From positions 1 through 64,000 of the forward strand of contig NZ_JARVKW010000029.1 in NCBI RefSeq assembly GCF_029813775.1: a stretch of DNA of 64,000 bases, read 5' to 3'. The translations under genes were made by a program, and so were the position numbers. The notes beneath the pieces were generated by a model. It saw only the letters and a program-made list of their open reading frames with translations, searched no databases and had not been told where the DNA came from. This document shows positions 51,788 to 59,839 of the stretch, in pieces. This DNA comes from Streptomyces sp. DH24 (GTDB taxonomy: Bacteria; Actinomycetota; Actinomycetes; Streptomycetales; Streptomycetaceae). How positions within the stretch are numbered: position 1 is the stretch's first letter; the number at the start of each line of letters is the position of its first letter.

Positions 51788-52192
51788 ATGACGACCACGC
51801 AGGAGGAGCGCACGCCGGAGCAGAGCCTGCCGTACGACGTGTTCTCCAAGTGCTGCCCCTCGCGCGGCACGCTGGAGCACATCACGGGCCGCTGGGGCGC
51901 GCTCACCCTGGGCGCCCTGTCCGAGGGCTCCCTCCGGTTCAACGCGCTGCGCCGCCGGGTCGACGGGGTCAGCGAGAAGATGCTCTCCCAGACGCTGCAC
52001 GCCCTGGAGCGCGACGGCCTGGTGCACCGCGAGGCGCAGCCGGTCAATCCGCCCCGCGTGGACTACGAGCTCACCCCGCTCGGCCGCGAGGTCGCCGCGC
52101 GCCTGCTGTCCCTCATCCACTTCCTGGAGGGCAGCATGGACGAGGTCCTGGCGTCCCGTGAGCGCTACGACGCGGCACGCGGCGGGCGCTGA
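51788..52192 (+). CDS. HxlR-family transcriptional regulator
   Basis: A 134-residue winged-helix protein. Family features: CCPSRGTLEHITGRWGALTL with an N-terminal cysteine pair, LRRRVDGVSEKMLSQTLHAL as recognition helix, LERDGLVHREAQPVNPPRVD and YELTPLGREVAARL. Such regulators often respond to aldehydes, quinones or redox signals. The tail overlaps the convergent mutM gene by 28 bases. Confidence 0.9.
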   Translation: MTTTQEERTPEQSLPYDVFSKCCPSRGTLEHITGRWGALTLGALSEGSLRFNALRRRVDGVSEKMLSQTLHALERDGLVHREAQPVNPPRVDYELTPLGREVAARLLSLIHFLEGSMDEVLASRERYDAARGGR

Positions 52193-53034
52193 CACCTCGG
52201 GCAGAAGTAGCTGGACCGGTTCATCCACGGGCGCCGGCGCATCGGCGTACCGCACCGGCGGCACGGCTCGCCCTCGCGGCCGTAGGCGTCCAGCGACCGG
52301 TCGAAGTAGCCCGACTCGCCGTTGACGTTGACGTACAGGCTGTCGAAGCTGGTGCCGCCGACCGCGAGGGCCGCGTTCATCACGTCCCGGACATGGCCGA
52401 GGAGTTCCCGCGTCCGCGGACGGGTGAGGGTGGACGTGGGGCGCTCGTAGTGCAGGCGGGCGCGCCACAGCGCCTCGTCCGCGTAGATGTTGCCGACCCC
52501 GCTGATCAGGGACTGGTCGAGCAGGGCGCGTTTGATCGTGGACCGGCGGCGGCGCAGCGCCTGGTGGAACGCCTCGTCGTCGAAGAGCGGGTCCAGCGGG
52601 TCGCGGGCGATGTGCCCGATGACGTCGGGCAGGCCCTCGGGCGTCGTCTCGTGCAGCGACAGGCCGCCGAAGGTGCGCTGGTCGACGAAGCGCAGCTCGG
52701 TGCCGCGGTCGTCGGCGAAGCGGACCCGGATGCGCAGGTGCTTCTCGTCGGGCGCCGACCCCGGCTGGACCAGCAGCTGGCCGCTCATGCCGAGGTGGGC
52801 GAGGATCGCCTGGCCGGTGACCCCGGTGCCCTCCAGCGGCAGCCACAGGTACTTGCCGCGCCTGCTGGGCATGCCGACGCGGTGGCCCTTGAGGCGGTGC
52901 GCGAAGTCCTCGGGGCCCGCGAGATGGCGGCGCACCGCGCGCGGGTGCAGGACCTCGGCCTCGGCGACGGTCCGGTGGGCGACCCACCGTTCGAGGCCGC
53001 GCCGGACGACCTCCACCTCGGGCAACTCGGGCAT
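52165..53034 (-). CDS. mutM: Formamidopyrimidine-DNA glycosylase (Fpg/MutM)
   Basis: A 289-residue base-excision repair enzyme. Catalytic N-terminus MPELPEVEVVRRGLERWV with Pro2 and Glu3; a helix-two-turn-helix region (SLISGVGNIYADEALWRARL); the C-terminal zinc finger (CRRCGTPMRR, YFCPRCQR). It removes 8-oxoguanine. It is downstream of rnc and separated from it by a hairpin. Confidence 0.96.
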   Translation of the reverse strand: MPELPEVEVVRRGLERWVAHRTVAEAEVLHPRAVRRHLAGPEDFAHRLKGHRVGMPSRRGKYLWLPLEGTGVTGQAILAHLGMSGQLLVQPGSAPDEKHLRIRVRFADDRGTELRFVDQRTFGGLSLHETTPEGLPDVIGHIARDPLDPLFDDEAFHQALRRRRSTIKRALLDQSLISGVGNIYADEALWRARLHYERPTSTLTRPRTRELLGHVRDVMNAALAVGGTSFDSLYVNVNGESGYFDRSLDAYGREGEPCRRCGTPMRRRPWMNRSSYFCPRCQRPPRAAS

Positions 53035-53077
53035 GGGCTCCCCCGTACGGCCGTGGGATGAGAGATGAAGAGATGAG

Positions 53078-53115
53078 CCGAGCGCCCGCCCCGGTCTGGC
53101 GGGGCGGGCGCTCGG
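53078..53115 (-). terminator. Hairpin between rnc and mutM
   Basis: Perfect 15-base arms starting CCGAGCGCCCGCCCC with an eight-base loop, 14 bases past the rnc stop. It probably ends or attenuates the rpmF-rnc transcript before mutM. Confidence 0.75.
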
Positions 53116-53128
53116 ATGCTGCTGTCGG

Positions 53129-53974
53129 TCAGGCGGAGGCCGACGGTGCGTCGGCGCTCTCCGGGGCCTCGGTCGGCTCCGGTTCGGCGGCGGCCTGAGC
53201 CGCTGCCTCGGTGAGCTCCGCGGCGGCGGCCTGGGCCGCTGCCTTGGCGCGCTCGTCCGCCGCGGCCCGGATGGACCGCCACGCGGACTCGGCGGCCTGC
53301 TGCTCCGCCTCCTTCTTGCTGCGGCCGGTGCCGGTGCCGTACGAGACGCCTCCGACGCGGGCAGCAGCAGTGAAGGTCTTCTCGTGGTCGGGGCCGGTCT
53401 CCGTGACCAGGTACTCGGGCACGCCGAGGCCTTCGGTCGCGGTGAGCTCCTGGAGACTGGTCTTCCAGTCCAGGCCGGCTCCCAGGTTCGAGGACTTCTC
53501 GATCAGCGGGTCGAACAGGCGGTGCACCAGCTCCGCCGCCGATTCCAGCCCCTGGTCGAGATAGACCGCGCCGATCACCGCTTCGAGGGTGTCGGCGAGG
53601 ATGGACGCCTTGTCCCGGCCGCCCGTGCCCTCTTCACCGCGGCCCAGCCGGATGAAGGAGCCCAGGTCGAGGCCGCGACCGACCTCCGCCAGCGCACGCG
53701 AATTGACCACCGCGGCCCGGAGCTTGGCCAGCTGGCCCTCGGGCAGGTCGGGGTGGGTGCGATACAGCGTGTCCGTGACCACGAGGCCGAGCACGGAGTC
53801 CCCGAGGAACTCCAGCCGCTCGTTCGTGGGCAGACCGCCGTTCTCGTACGCGTACGAACGGTGGGTCAGTGCTCGCACCAGAAGGGCGGACTCGACCTGA
53901 TAGCCGAGCCGCCCTTCCAGAAGCGTGTGGGACGAGGCCTGGTTGTCCGCCTGCTGCTTCTTGGGCGTGGACAC
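53129..53974 (-). CDS. rnc: Ribonuclease III
   Basis: A 281-residue double-strand-specific RNase. Signature NERLEFLGDSVLGLVVTD near residue 48, catalytic DKASILADTLEAVIGAVYLD near residue 120, then a dsRNA-binding domain (DWKTSLQELTATEGLG ... SKKEAEQQAAESAW). The C-terminal ~55 residues are Ala/Glu/Pro-rich and usually disordered in Streptomyces. In S. coelicolor the enzyme (AbsB) is also needed for antibiotic production. GTG start at 53974. Confidence 0.96.
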   Translation of the reverse strand: MSTPKKQQADNQASSHTLLEGRLGYQVESALLVRALTHRSYAYENGGLPTNERLEFLGDSVLGLVVTDTLYRTHPDLPEGQLAKLRAAVVNSRALAEVGRGLDLGSFIRLGRGEEGTGGRDKASILADTLEAVIGAVYLDQGLESAAELVHRLFDPLIEKSSNLGAGLDWKTSLQELTATEGLGVPEYLVTETGPDHEKTFTAAARVGGVSYGTGTGRSKKEAEQQAAESAWRSIRAAADERAKAAAQAAAAELTEAAAQAAAEPEPTEAPESADAPSASA

Positions 53975-53993
53975 AGTGCCTCTCACCAGCCGC

Positions 53994-54167
53994 TCAGACC
54001 TCGAGGACCTGGCGCTTGTTGTAGGTGCCGCACGACGGGCACGCGATGTGCTGCTGCTTCGGCTCGTGGCAGCGCTCGCACGCAACCAGGGTGGGGACCG
54101 CAGCCTTCCACTGCGACCGGCGGTGGCGCGTGTTGCTGCGCGACATCTTCCGCTTCGGAACAGCCAC
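53994..54167 (-). CDS. rpmF: 50S ribosomal protein L32
   Basis: A 57-residue protein. AVPKRKMSRSNTRHRRSQWK and the zinc-binding CERCHEP ... CPSCGTYNKRQV pair. GTG start at 54167. It lies 19 bases upstream of rnc and directly after yceD, the usual bacterial order yceD-rpmF. Confidence 0.96.
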   Translation of the reverse strand: MAVPKRKMSRSNTRHRRSQWKAAVPTLVACERCHEPKQQHIACPSCGTYNKRQVLEV

Positions 54168-54169
54168 GG

Positions 54170-54820
54170 CTACTTCTCCTGCTTCTCGTCGACGCCCGCT
54201 TCCGCATCGGCGCCGCTCATCTCGTCCTTCTCGCCGTCCTTCATGGTGCCGGCGAGTCCCTGCAATGCCGCCCAACGGATGTCGACGGCGTCATGGTGGT
54301 GGTCCGGGTCGTCCGCGAGGCGCACGCCGCACTCGGCGCACAGCCCCGGGCAGTCTTCCCGGCACACCGGCTGCATCGGCAGTGCGAGCACCACCGCATC
54401 GCGCAGCACGGGTTCGAGGTCGAACAGGCCGTCCTCGATGAAGAGCCTGTCCTCGTCTTCCTCGGCGTCGTCGGCCGGCTCCGCCTTGGGGCGGCCCCGG
54501 TCGTCGGCGTCAGGGTACGAGAACATCTCCTGGAAGTCCGCTTCGAGCTGCTGCCCGAGCGGCTCCAGACACCTTACGCACTCCCCCTCGGCCCGTGCAC
54601 GGGCGGTGCCTGTGACGAGCACCCCTTCCATGACGGACTCCAGGCGGAGTTCGAGCTCCACCGGGGTGCCTTCCGGCACTCCGATGACGTCCTTCAGGCC
54701 GAGATCCCGGGGAGCGTCGACCGTGCGGGACAGGCGCTGCAGCGCGCCGGGCCGCCGACCCAGCTCGTGTGTGTCGAACACGAGGGGGTTGCGGTGGTCG
54801 AGGCGGGCGTTCAGAGCCAT
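54170..54820 (-). CDS. yceD: YceD / DUF177 family protein
   Basis: A 216-residue protein. The family core runs from LVFDTHELGRRPGALQRL to CAECGVRLADDPDHHHD, with CVRC and CREDCPGLCAECG cysteine clusters that may bind zinc. YceD is linked with rpmF throughout bacteria and is thought to help 23S rRNA accumulate, but its mechanism is unproven. A long acidic tail (MKDGEKDEMSGADAEAG) is specific to actinomycetes. Confidence 0.9.
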   Translation of the reverse strand: MALNARLDHRNPLVFDTHELGRRPGALQRLSRTVDAPRDLGLKDVIGVPEGTPVELELRLESVMEGVLVTGTARARAEGECVRCLEPLGQQLEADFQEMFSYPDADDRGRPKAEPADDAEEDEDRLFIEDGLFDLEPVLRDAVVLALPMQPVCREDCPGLCAECGVRLADDPDHHHDAVDIRWAALQGLAGTMKDGEKDEMSGADAEAGVDEKQEK

Positions 54821-54981
54821 TCCTGCTTTCGATCTTCCGAGCTCTCCGGGCGCCGCCCTTCGGTCTTCCCGGGCAGCGTTGATCGCGGACGTACACGCGA
54901 CCGAAGAGCCAGGATACTGGACCTTTCGCTCTCGGCCCAATCCGGTGCCCGCGACCGGCTGCGGGGCCCACGAACAGCGCC

Positions 54982-56094
54982 TCAGCCGTTGCCGCGGCCC
55001 TGCTCGTAGGCCCGCAGCTGCTCGGCGCTGATCATGCTGGTGTCGAAGAGGCTGGTCTCGTCGAGGGCCTGCGCCGGCGGCTGGGGCGGCTGCGGCGGCA
55101 CGTACGGCTGCTGGGGCTGCGCGGCCTGGTTCGGGTCGTAGGCGCCCTGCTGGGCGTCGTAGGCCTGGTGGTAGCCGTAGGGATCGGCCTGCGCGGCCTG
55201 CTGGTAGCCGTAGGCGTCCTGCTGGGTGCCGTCGTACTGCTGGGCGCCCTCGTACTGCTGCTGGTAGCCGCCGCCGTACGGGTCCGGCTGCGCGGGCTGC
55301 TGGTAGCCGTAGGCCGGCTGCGGTGCCGCGTAGTCGGGCGCGGGCTGCTGCCGGGGCGGCTCGGCAGCGGCCGGCTCGGCGACGGCCGCGAGGCCGGCGA
55401 GGTAGTCGGCATCGCTGGTGTGCTGGACGGTGCTGGTGTCGTCGGCCAGGGCGCCGAGGTCGTCGCTGGCGATCCGGCCGTGCAGCTTCTGCCGGCCGCG
55501 TCCGACGGCCTCCAGGGTCTTGGCGAGGACCGCCTCGAAGGCGCCGAGCTTGACGTCGACGTACTCGTCGGCGGTGCGGCGCAGGGTCTCCGGGTCGTGG
55601 CTGCGCTCGGGGGCGTCCTCGTCCTCGTAGCCCTGCTCGTCGACGCCGGGGCCGGTGCCGAGCAGCTTCTCGCGGCCTCGGCCGACCGAGCCGAGGGTCT
55701 TGGTGAGGACGACCTCGAAGTTGGCGAGCTTGGAGTCGACGTAGTCGTCGGCCTCGGCGCGGATCTCCTCGGCCTCCTTGCGGGCCTCGGCGAGGATGCG
55801 GTCCGCCTCGGCCTGGGAGCGGCGGGCGATCTCGGTGCCGGCGATCAGGGAGTTCCGCTCGGCGTGCGCGCTCTCGATGATGTGCTCGGCCTCCTGGCGG
55901 GCCTGGGCGACCATCTGCTCGCGGTCGCCGATCAGCTCCTGTGCCTGGGCGAGGGAGCCGGGCAGGGCCGCGCGCACTTCTTCGAGCATCGAGAGCAGTT
56001 CGGCGCGGTTGACCACGCACGAGGCCGACATGGGCATCGACCGGGCACTGGAGACCGACGCGACGATCTCGTCGAGCTTCTTCTGCACGTCCAC
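54982..56094 (-). CDS. DivIVA-like coiled-coil protein with prion-like tail
   Basis: A 370-residue protein. Residues 1-195 are largely coiled coil, related to DivIVA-type cell-division initiators: LDEIVASVSSARSM, RAELLSMLEEVRAALPGSL, then two similar ~35-residue segments (YVDSKLANFEVVLTKTLGSV and YVDVKLGAFEAVLAKTLEAV) that look like an internal duplication. From ~235 the tail is Tyr/Gln/Pro/Gly-rich with repeated YGYQQ, likely disordered. DivIVA organises tip growth in Streptomyces; this paralogue may act in related polar or division assemblies. GTG start at 56094. Confidence 0.8.
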   Translation of the reverse strand: MDVQKKLDEIVASVSSARSMPMSASCVVNRAELLSMLEEVRAALPGSLAQAQELIGDREQMVAQARQEAEHIIESAHAERNSLIAGTEIARRSQAEADRILAEARKEAEEIRAEADDYVDSKLANFEVVLTKTLGSVGRGREKLLGTGPGVDEQGYEDEDAPERSHDPETLRRTADEYVDVKLGAFEAVLAKTLEAVGRGRQKLHGRIASDDLGALADDTSTVQHTSDADYLAGLAAVAEPAAAEPPRQQPAPDYAAPQPAYGYQQPAQPDPYGGGYQQQYEGAQQYDGTQQDAYGYQQAAQADPYGYHQAYDAQQGAYDPNQAAQPQQPYVPPQPPQPPAQALDETSLFDTSMISAEQLRAYEQGRGNG

Positions 56095-56193
56095 CGTGTG
56101 CTCGCCACTCTCTACAGCTGTGTTGGAGACGGACGGGACGACTGTACGGCCATGGGGCCGGCGGGGGACACCGAGTGACGGGTTGTCAGGTCG

Positions 56194-56673
56194 TCAGTCC
56201 CGGCGCAGCCGCTCGCCGAGCGCCGCCAGGACCTCCGGCGGCACCAGGTGGGAGACGTCGCCGCCCCATGCCGCGACCTCCTTGACCAGGGAGGACGACA
56301 GGAAGCTGTAGGTGGGGTTGGTGGGCACGAACAGCGTCTCGACGCCGGTCAGGCCGTTGTTCATCTGGGCCATCTGCAGCTCGTAGTCGAAGTCGCTGAC
56401 GGCCCGCAGGCCCTTCACGATGGCCGGGATGTCGCGCTCCTTGCAGAAGTCGACGAGGAGGCCGTGGAAGGCCTCGACCCGGACGTTGGCGTACTCGGCG
56501 GTGACGCGGCGGATCAGGTCGATCCGCTCCTCGATCTCGAACAGGCCCTTCTTGGACTTGTTGATCATCACCGCGACGTAGACCTCGTCGTACAGGCGGG
56601 AGGCGCGGGCGATGATGTCGAGATGTCCGTTGGTGATCGGGTCGAACGACCCGGGACAGACGGCGCGGCGCAC
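56194..56673 (-). CDS. coaD: Phosphopantetheine adenylyltransferase
   Basis: A 159-residue enzyme that makes dephospho-CoA from phosphopantetheine and ATP. VCPGSFDPITNGHLDIIARA contains the TxGH-type nucleotidyltransferase motif (TNGH), and YSFLSSSLVKEVAAWGG the second ATP motif. GTG start at 56673. Next to rsmD, a common arrangement. Confidence 0.95.
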   Translation of the reverse strand: MRRAVCPGSFDPITNGHLDIIARASRLYDEVYVAVMINKSKKGLFEIEERIDLIRRVTAEYANVRVEAFHGLLVDFCKERDIPAIVKGLRAVSDFDYELQMAQMNNGLTGVETLFVPTNPTYSFLSSSLVKEVAAWGGDVSHLVPPEVLAALGERLRRD

Positions 56674-56699
56674 TTGTGATCCCTCGCTCTCCGGTCCGG

Positions 56700-57287
56700 T
56701 CATCGTGCGTCTTCGCACGTAGAGGCGGCGCGACCGTACCAAAACGTTCCCTCGCCGTAGCGACGGGCCCGGAGCGCTTCGAAGCCGTCCGGCCACCGGA
56801 ATTCGCCGCCTCTGGTGCTGCGCTCCACGGTGACCAGCGCATCGGCCGCGAGCCAGCCCTCCGTGCGTAGTGTGAGCAGAATCTCCCGAAGATCGTCGTC
56901 CGTGACGGCGTACGGCGGGTCCAGGAAGACGATGTCGTACGGCTGCTCCGGGGACGCCGCACGGATGATCTGTTCGGCTTTGCCCGCCCTCACCTCGGCG
57001 CCGGGCAGGCCGAGGGACTTCACGTTCTCCCGGACGGTGCGGGCCGCTCGCGCGTCGGCCTCGACCAGCAGGGTGTGGCCCGCGCCGCGGGACAGGGCCT
57101 CCAGGCCGACCGCGCCCGAGCCGGCGTACAGATCGAGGACCCGCTCGCCGTCCAGGGGGCCGCCGAGGAGGGACTGCCAGGTGGAGAACAGGCCCTCGCG
57201 TGCGCGGTCGGAGGTGGGGCGGGTGCCGGTGCCCGGCGGGACGGCCAGACGGCGTCCACCTGCTCGGCCGGCGATCACGCGGGTCAT
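56700..57287 (-). CDS. rsmD: 16S rRNA (guanine966-N2)-methyltransferase RsmD
   Basis: A 195-residue class I methyltransferase. RVIAGRAGGRRLAVPPGTGT, RVLDLYAGSGAVGLEALSRG with the SAM motif, and YDIVFLDPPYA with the NPPY-type DPPY catalytic motif. It methylates G966 of 16S rRNA. Runs upstream of coaD on the same strand. Confidence 0.95.
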   Translation of the reverse strand: MTRVIAGRAGGRRLAVPPGTGTRPTSDRAREGLFSTWQSLLGGPLDGERVLDLYAGSGAVGLEALSRGAGHTLLVEADARAARTVRENVKSLGLPGAEVRAGKAEQIIRAASPEQPYDIVFLDPPYAVTDDDLREILLTLRTEGWLAADALVTVERSTRGGEFRWPDGFEALRARRYGEGTFWYGRAASTCEDAR

Positions 57288-57437
57288 CGTGGTCCTTGTC
57301 CCTGAGTTGCGGGGGCGTGCGGGGGCTTACGGGTTCAGTCTGGCAGGCGGCGGTGGGGGGTGCGTCCCCGCCGGGCCGGGCCGTGGGGCGTCCGTGGCCC
57401 CTCGCGCGGTGCCGGGCGCCCTTGCGGACGCCCGGAC

Positions 57438-59678
57438 TCAGCCCTTCTCCAGGTACTGCTCTCTCTCCTCGTCGAGGAGGGCGTCCAGGGCCGTGCGCAG
57501 GGCCGGGAGGCGGGTCAGCTCGGGGTCGGCCGCCACCACGGCCGTCGCCTCCTGGCGGGCCTCGGCGATGACGTCCTCGTCCTCGATGACCGCGAGCATG
57601 CGCAGGCTGGAACGGGTGCCGGACTGGGCCTGGCCCAGGACGTCGCCCTCGCGGCGCTGTTCGAGGTCGATGCGGGAGAGTTCGAAGCCGTCCAGGGTGG
57701 AGGCGACGGCGCCCAGGCGCTGCCGGGCCGGGCTCGCCTCCGGCATCTCGGTGACGAGCAGACACAGGCCGGGCGCCGACCCCCGGCCGACGCGGCCGCG
57801 GAGCTGGTGGAGCTGGGAGACGCCGAAGCGGTCGGCGTCCATGATCACCATGGCGGTGGCGTTGGGGACGTTGACGCCGACCTCGACGACCGTCGTGGCG
57901 ACCAGGACGTCGGTCTCGCCGGCGGCGAAGCGGCGCATGACCGCGTCCTTGTCGTCGGGGTGCATCCTGCCGTGCAGGACCTCGACGCGCAGGCCCTGCA
58001 GGGGGCCCTTCGCGAGCTGTTCGGCGACGTCGAGGACGGCGAGCGGCGGGCGCTTCTCGGCATCGTCCTCGGGGGACTTCTTCTTGCCGCCCTTCCTGGC
58101 GTCGGCGGGTCCGGCCGGTTCGTCGGTGTCGTCGCCGATGCGGGGGCAGACGACGTACGCCTGGTGGCCGTTGGACACCTCCTCGCGCACGCGCTCCCAC
58201 GCGCGGGCGAGGAAATGGGGCTTGTCGGCGGCGGGCACGACATGGCTGGCGATCGGGGAGCGGCCGGCCGGGAGCTGGTCGAGGACGGAGGTCTCCAGGT
58301 CGCCGAAGACGGTCATGGCGACCGTGCGCGGGATGGGGGTCGCGGTCATCACGAGCAGGTGCGGCGGCTGTTTGCCCTTGCCGCGCAGGGCGTCGCGCTG
58401 CTCGACGCCGAAGCGGTGCTGCTCGTCCACGACGACCAGGCCGAGGTCGTGGAACTGCACCTTGTCCTCGATCAGCGCGTGCGTGCCGATCACAATGCCC
58501 GCCTCGCCGGTGGCCAGGTCGAGCAGGGCCTGGCGCCGGGCTGCCGTGCCCATGGAACCGGTGAGCAGCACGACCTTGGTGGCATGCTCGGTCCCGCCGA
58601 GCATGCCCCCCTCGGCCAGCTCCCCCATCATCTCCACGACGGACCGGTGATGCTGCTGGGCGAGCACCTCGGTGGGGGCCAGCATCGCGGCCTGCCCGCC
58701 CGCGTCGACGACGGCCAGCATGGCGCGCAGCGCGACCATGGTCTTTCCGCTGCCCACCTCTCCCTGGAGCAGGCGGTGCATCGGGTGGTCCGTGGCGAGG
58801 TCGTCGAAGATCTCCCGCGAGACACGCTGCTGACCCTCGGTGAGGGTGAAGGGGAGGCGGGCGTCGAAGGCGGTCAGGAGGCCGGCCGGCTTCGGTGTGC
58901 GGGGGACGGCCGGGAGCTGGGTCTCGGCGTGGCGGCGGCGGGCCAGGGCCACCTGGAGGACGAACGCCTCGTCCCACTTGAGCCGGGCGCGGGCGTCGAC
59001 GATGTCCGCCTTGGTGTGCGGGCGGTGGATCTTCAGCAGGGCCTCGGGCAGCGGGACCAGGCCGCGGCCGTCGCGGAGGCTCTCGGGGAGCGGGTCGAGC
59101 GCCTCCCGCGCGCTGGGCAGCACCGTCTGGATCGCCTTGCCGATCTTCCAGGACTCCAGCTTGGCGGTGGCCGGGTAGATCGGGATGAGGGCGCCCGCCC
59201 AGCTCTCGACGGTCTCCTCGGCACCCTCTCCGTGCAGCAACTCGTAGGCCGGATGGGCCAGTTGCAGACGGCGGTTGAAGACGGAGACCTTGCCCGCGAA
59301 CAGGGCGCGGGTGCCCGGCAGGAGCTCCTTGTGCGGCTTGTGGACGCCGTTGCCGAAGAAGACCAGCTGGAGGCGCCCGCTGCCGTCCGTGATGGTCACT
59401 TCCAGGCGCTGGCCCTTGCCGCGCGGCGCCCTGGACGAGGCGAACGTGTGCAGGCGGGCGTCGGCGACCTGGGCGACCACCGTGACGTGCTCGTCCATCG
59501 GCAGGTCGGCGAGGTGGGTGAGCTGGCCGCGCTCCTCGTATCTGCGCGGGTAGTGGTGGAGGAGGTCGCCGACCGTGTGCAGGCCGAGGTGCTCGGCCAT
59601 CACCTTCGCGGTGGCGGGGCCGAGCACCGACTTCAGTGGCTGGTGCAGTGGTTCTTTCAGCGCGGGCACGAGATCCAT
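57438..59678 (-). CDS. recG: ATP-dependent DNA helicase RecG
   Basis: A 746-residue helicase that regresses stalled replication forks. An OB-fold wedge domain (LTHLADLPMDEHVTVVAQVA) precedes the motor: Walker A GEVGSGKTMVALRAMLAV, LAPTEVLAQQH, DEQHRFGVEQRDAL, MTATPIPRT and the second RecA-like lobe QLHQLRGRVGRGSAPGLCLL, ending in the TRG-like segment (LDGFELSRIDLEQRREGDVL). ATG at 59678 was chosen; an in-frame GTG seven codons upstream is possible. Confidence 0.95.
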   Translation of the reverse strand: MDLVPALKEPLHQPLKSVLGPATAKVMAEHLGLHTVGDLLHHYPRRYEERGQLTHLADLPMDEHVTVVAQVADARLHTFASSRAPRGKGQRLEVTITDGSGRLQLVFFGNGVHKPHKELLPGTRALFAGKVSVFNRRLQLAHPAYELLHGEGAEETVESWAGALIPIYPATAKLESWKIGKAIQTVLPSAREALDPLPESLRDGRGLVPLPEALLKIHRPHTKADIVDARARLKWDEAFVLQVALARRRHAETQLPAVPRTPKPAGLLTAFDARLPFTLTEGQQRVSREIFDDLATDHPMHRLLQGEVGSGKTMVALRAMLAVVDAGGQAAMLAPTEVLAQQHHRSVVEMMGELAEGGMLGGTEHATKVVLLTGSMGTAARRQALLDLATGEAGIVIGTHALIEDKVQFHDLGLVVVDEQHRFGVEQRDALRGKGKQPPHLLVMTATPIPRTVAMTVFGDLETSVLDQLPAGRSPIASHVVPAADKPHFLARAWERVREEVSNGHQAYVVCPRIGDDTDEPAGPADARKGGKKKSPEDDAEKRPPLAVLDVAEQLAKGPLQGLRVEVLHGRMHPDDKDAVMRRFAAGETDVLVATTVVEVGVNVPNATAMVIMDADRFGVSQLHQLRGRVGRGSAPGLCLLVTEMPEASPARQRLGAVASTLDGFELSRIDLEQRREGDVLGQAQSGTRSSLRMLAVIEDEDVIAEARQEATAVVAADPELTRLPALRTALDALLDEEREQYLEKG

Positions 59679-59839
59679 TGCACACCACGTCACTGACATC
59701 GCCGTATACGTCCCCGGAAACTCCTGGTCAGACGGCTCGTTCGGGCCTTAGGATGACGCGCTCCGGCCATCCCGCGGTCACCGCCTCACAGGGACCGCCC
59801 GACCCCGCGCCGTCCCTTCTCCCCACCGGCGCCGTGACG

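Noticed and set aside
57360..59696. Plus-strand 778-residue open frame opposite recG
   Set aside because: It is an antisense shadow of recG, composed of Gly/Val/Leu-rich low-complexity residues produced by complementary high-GC codons, with no motif.
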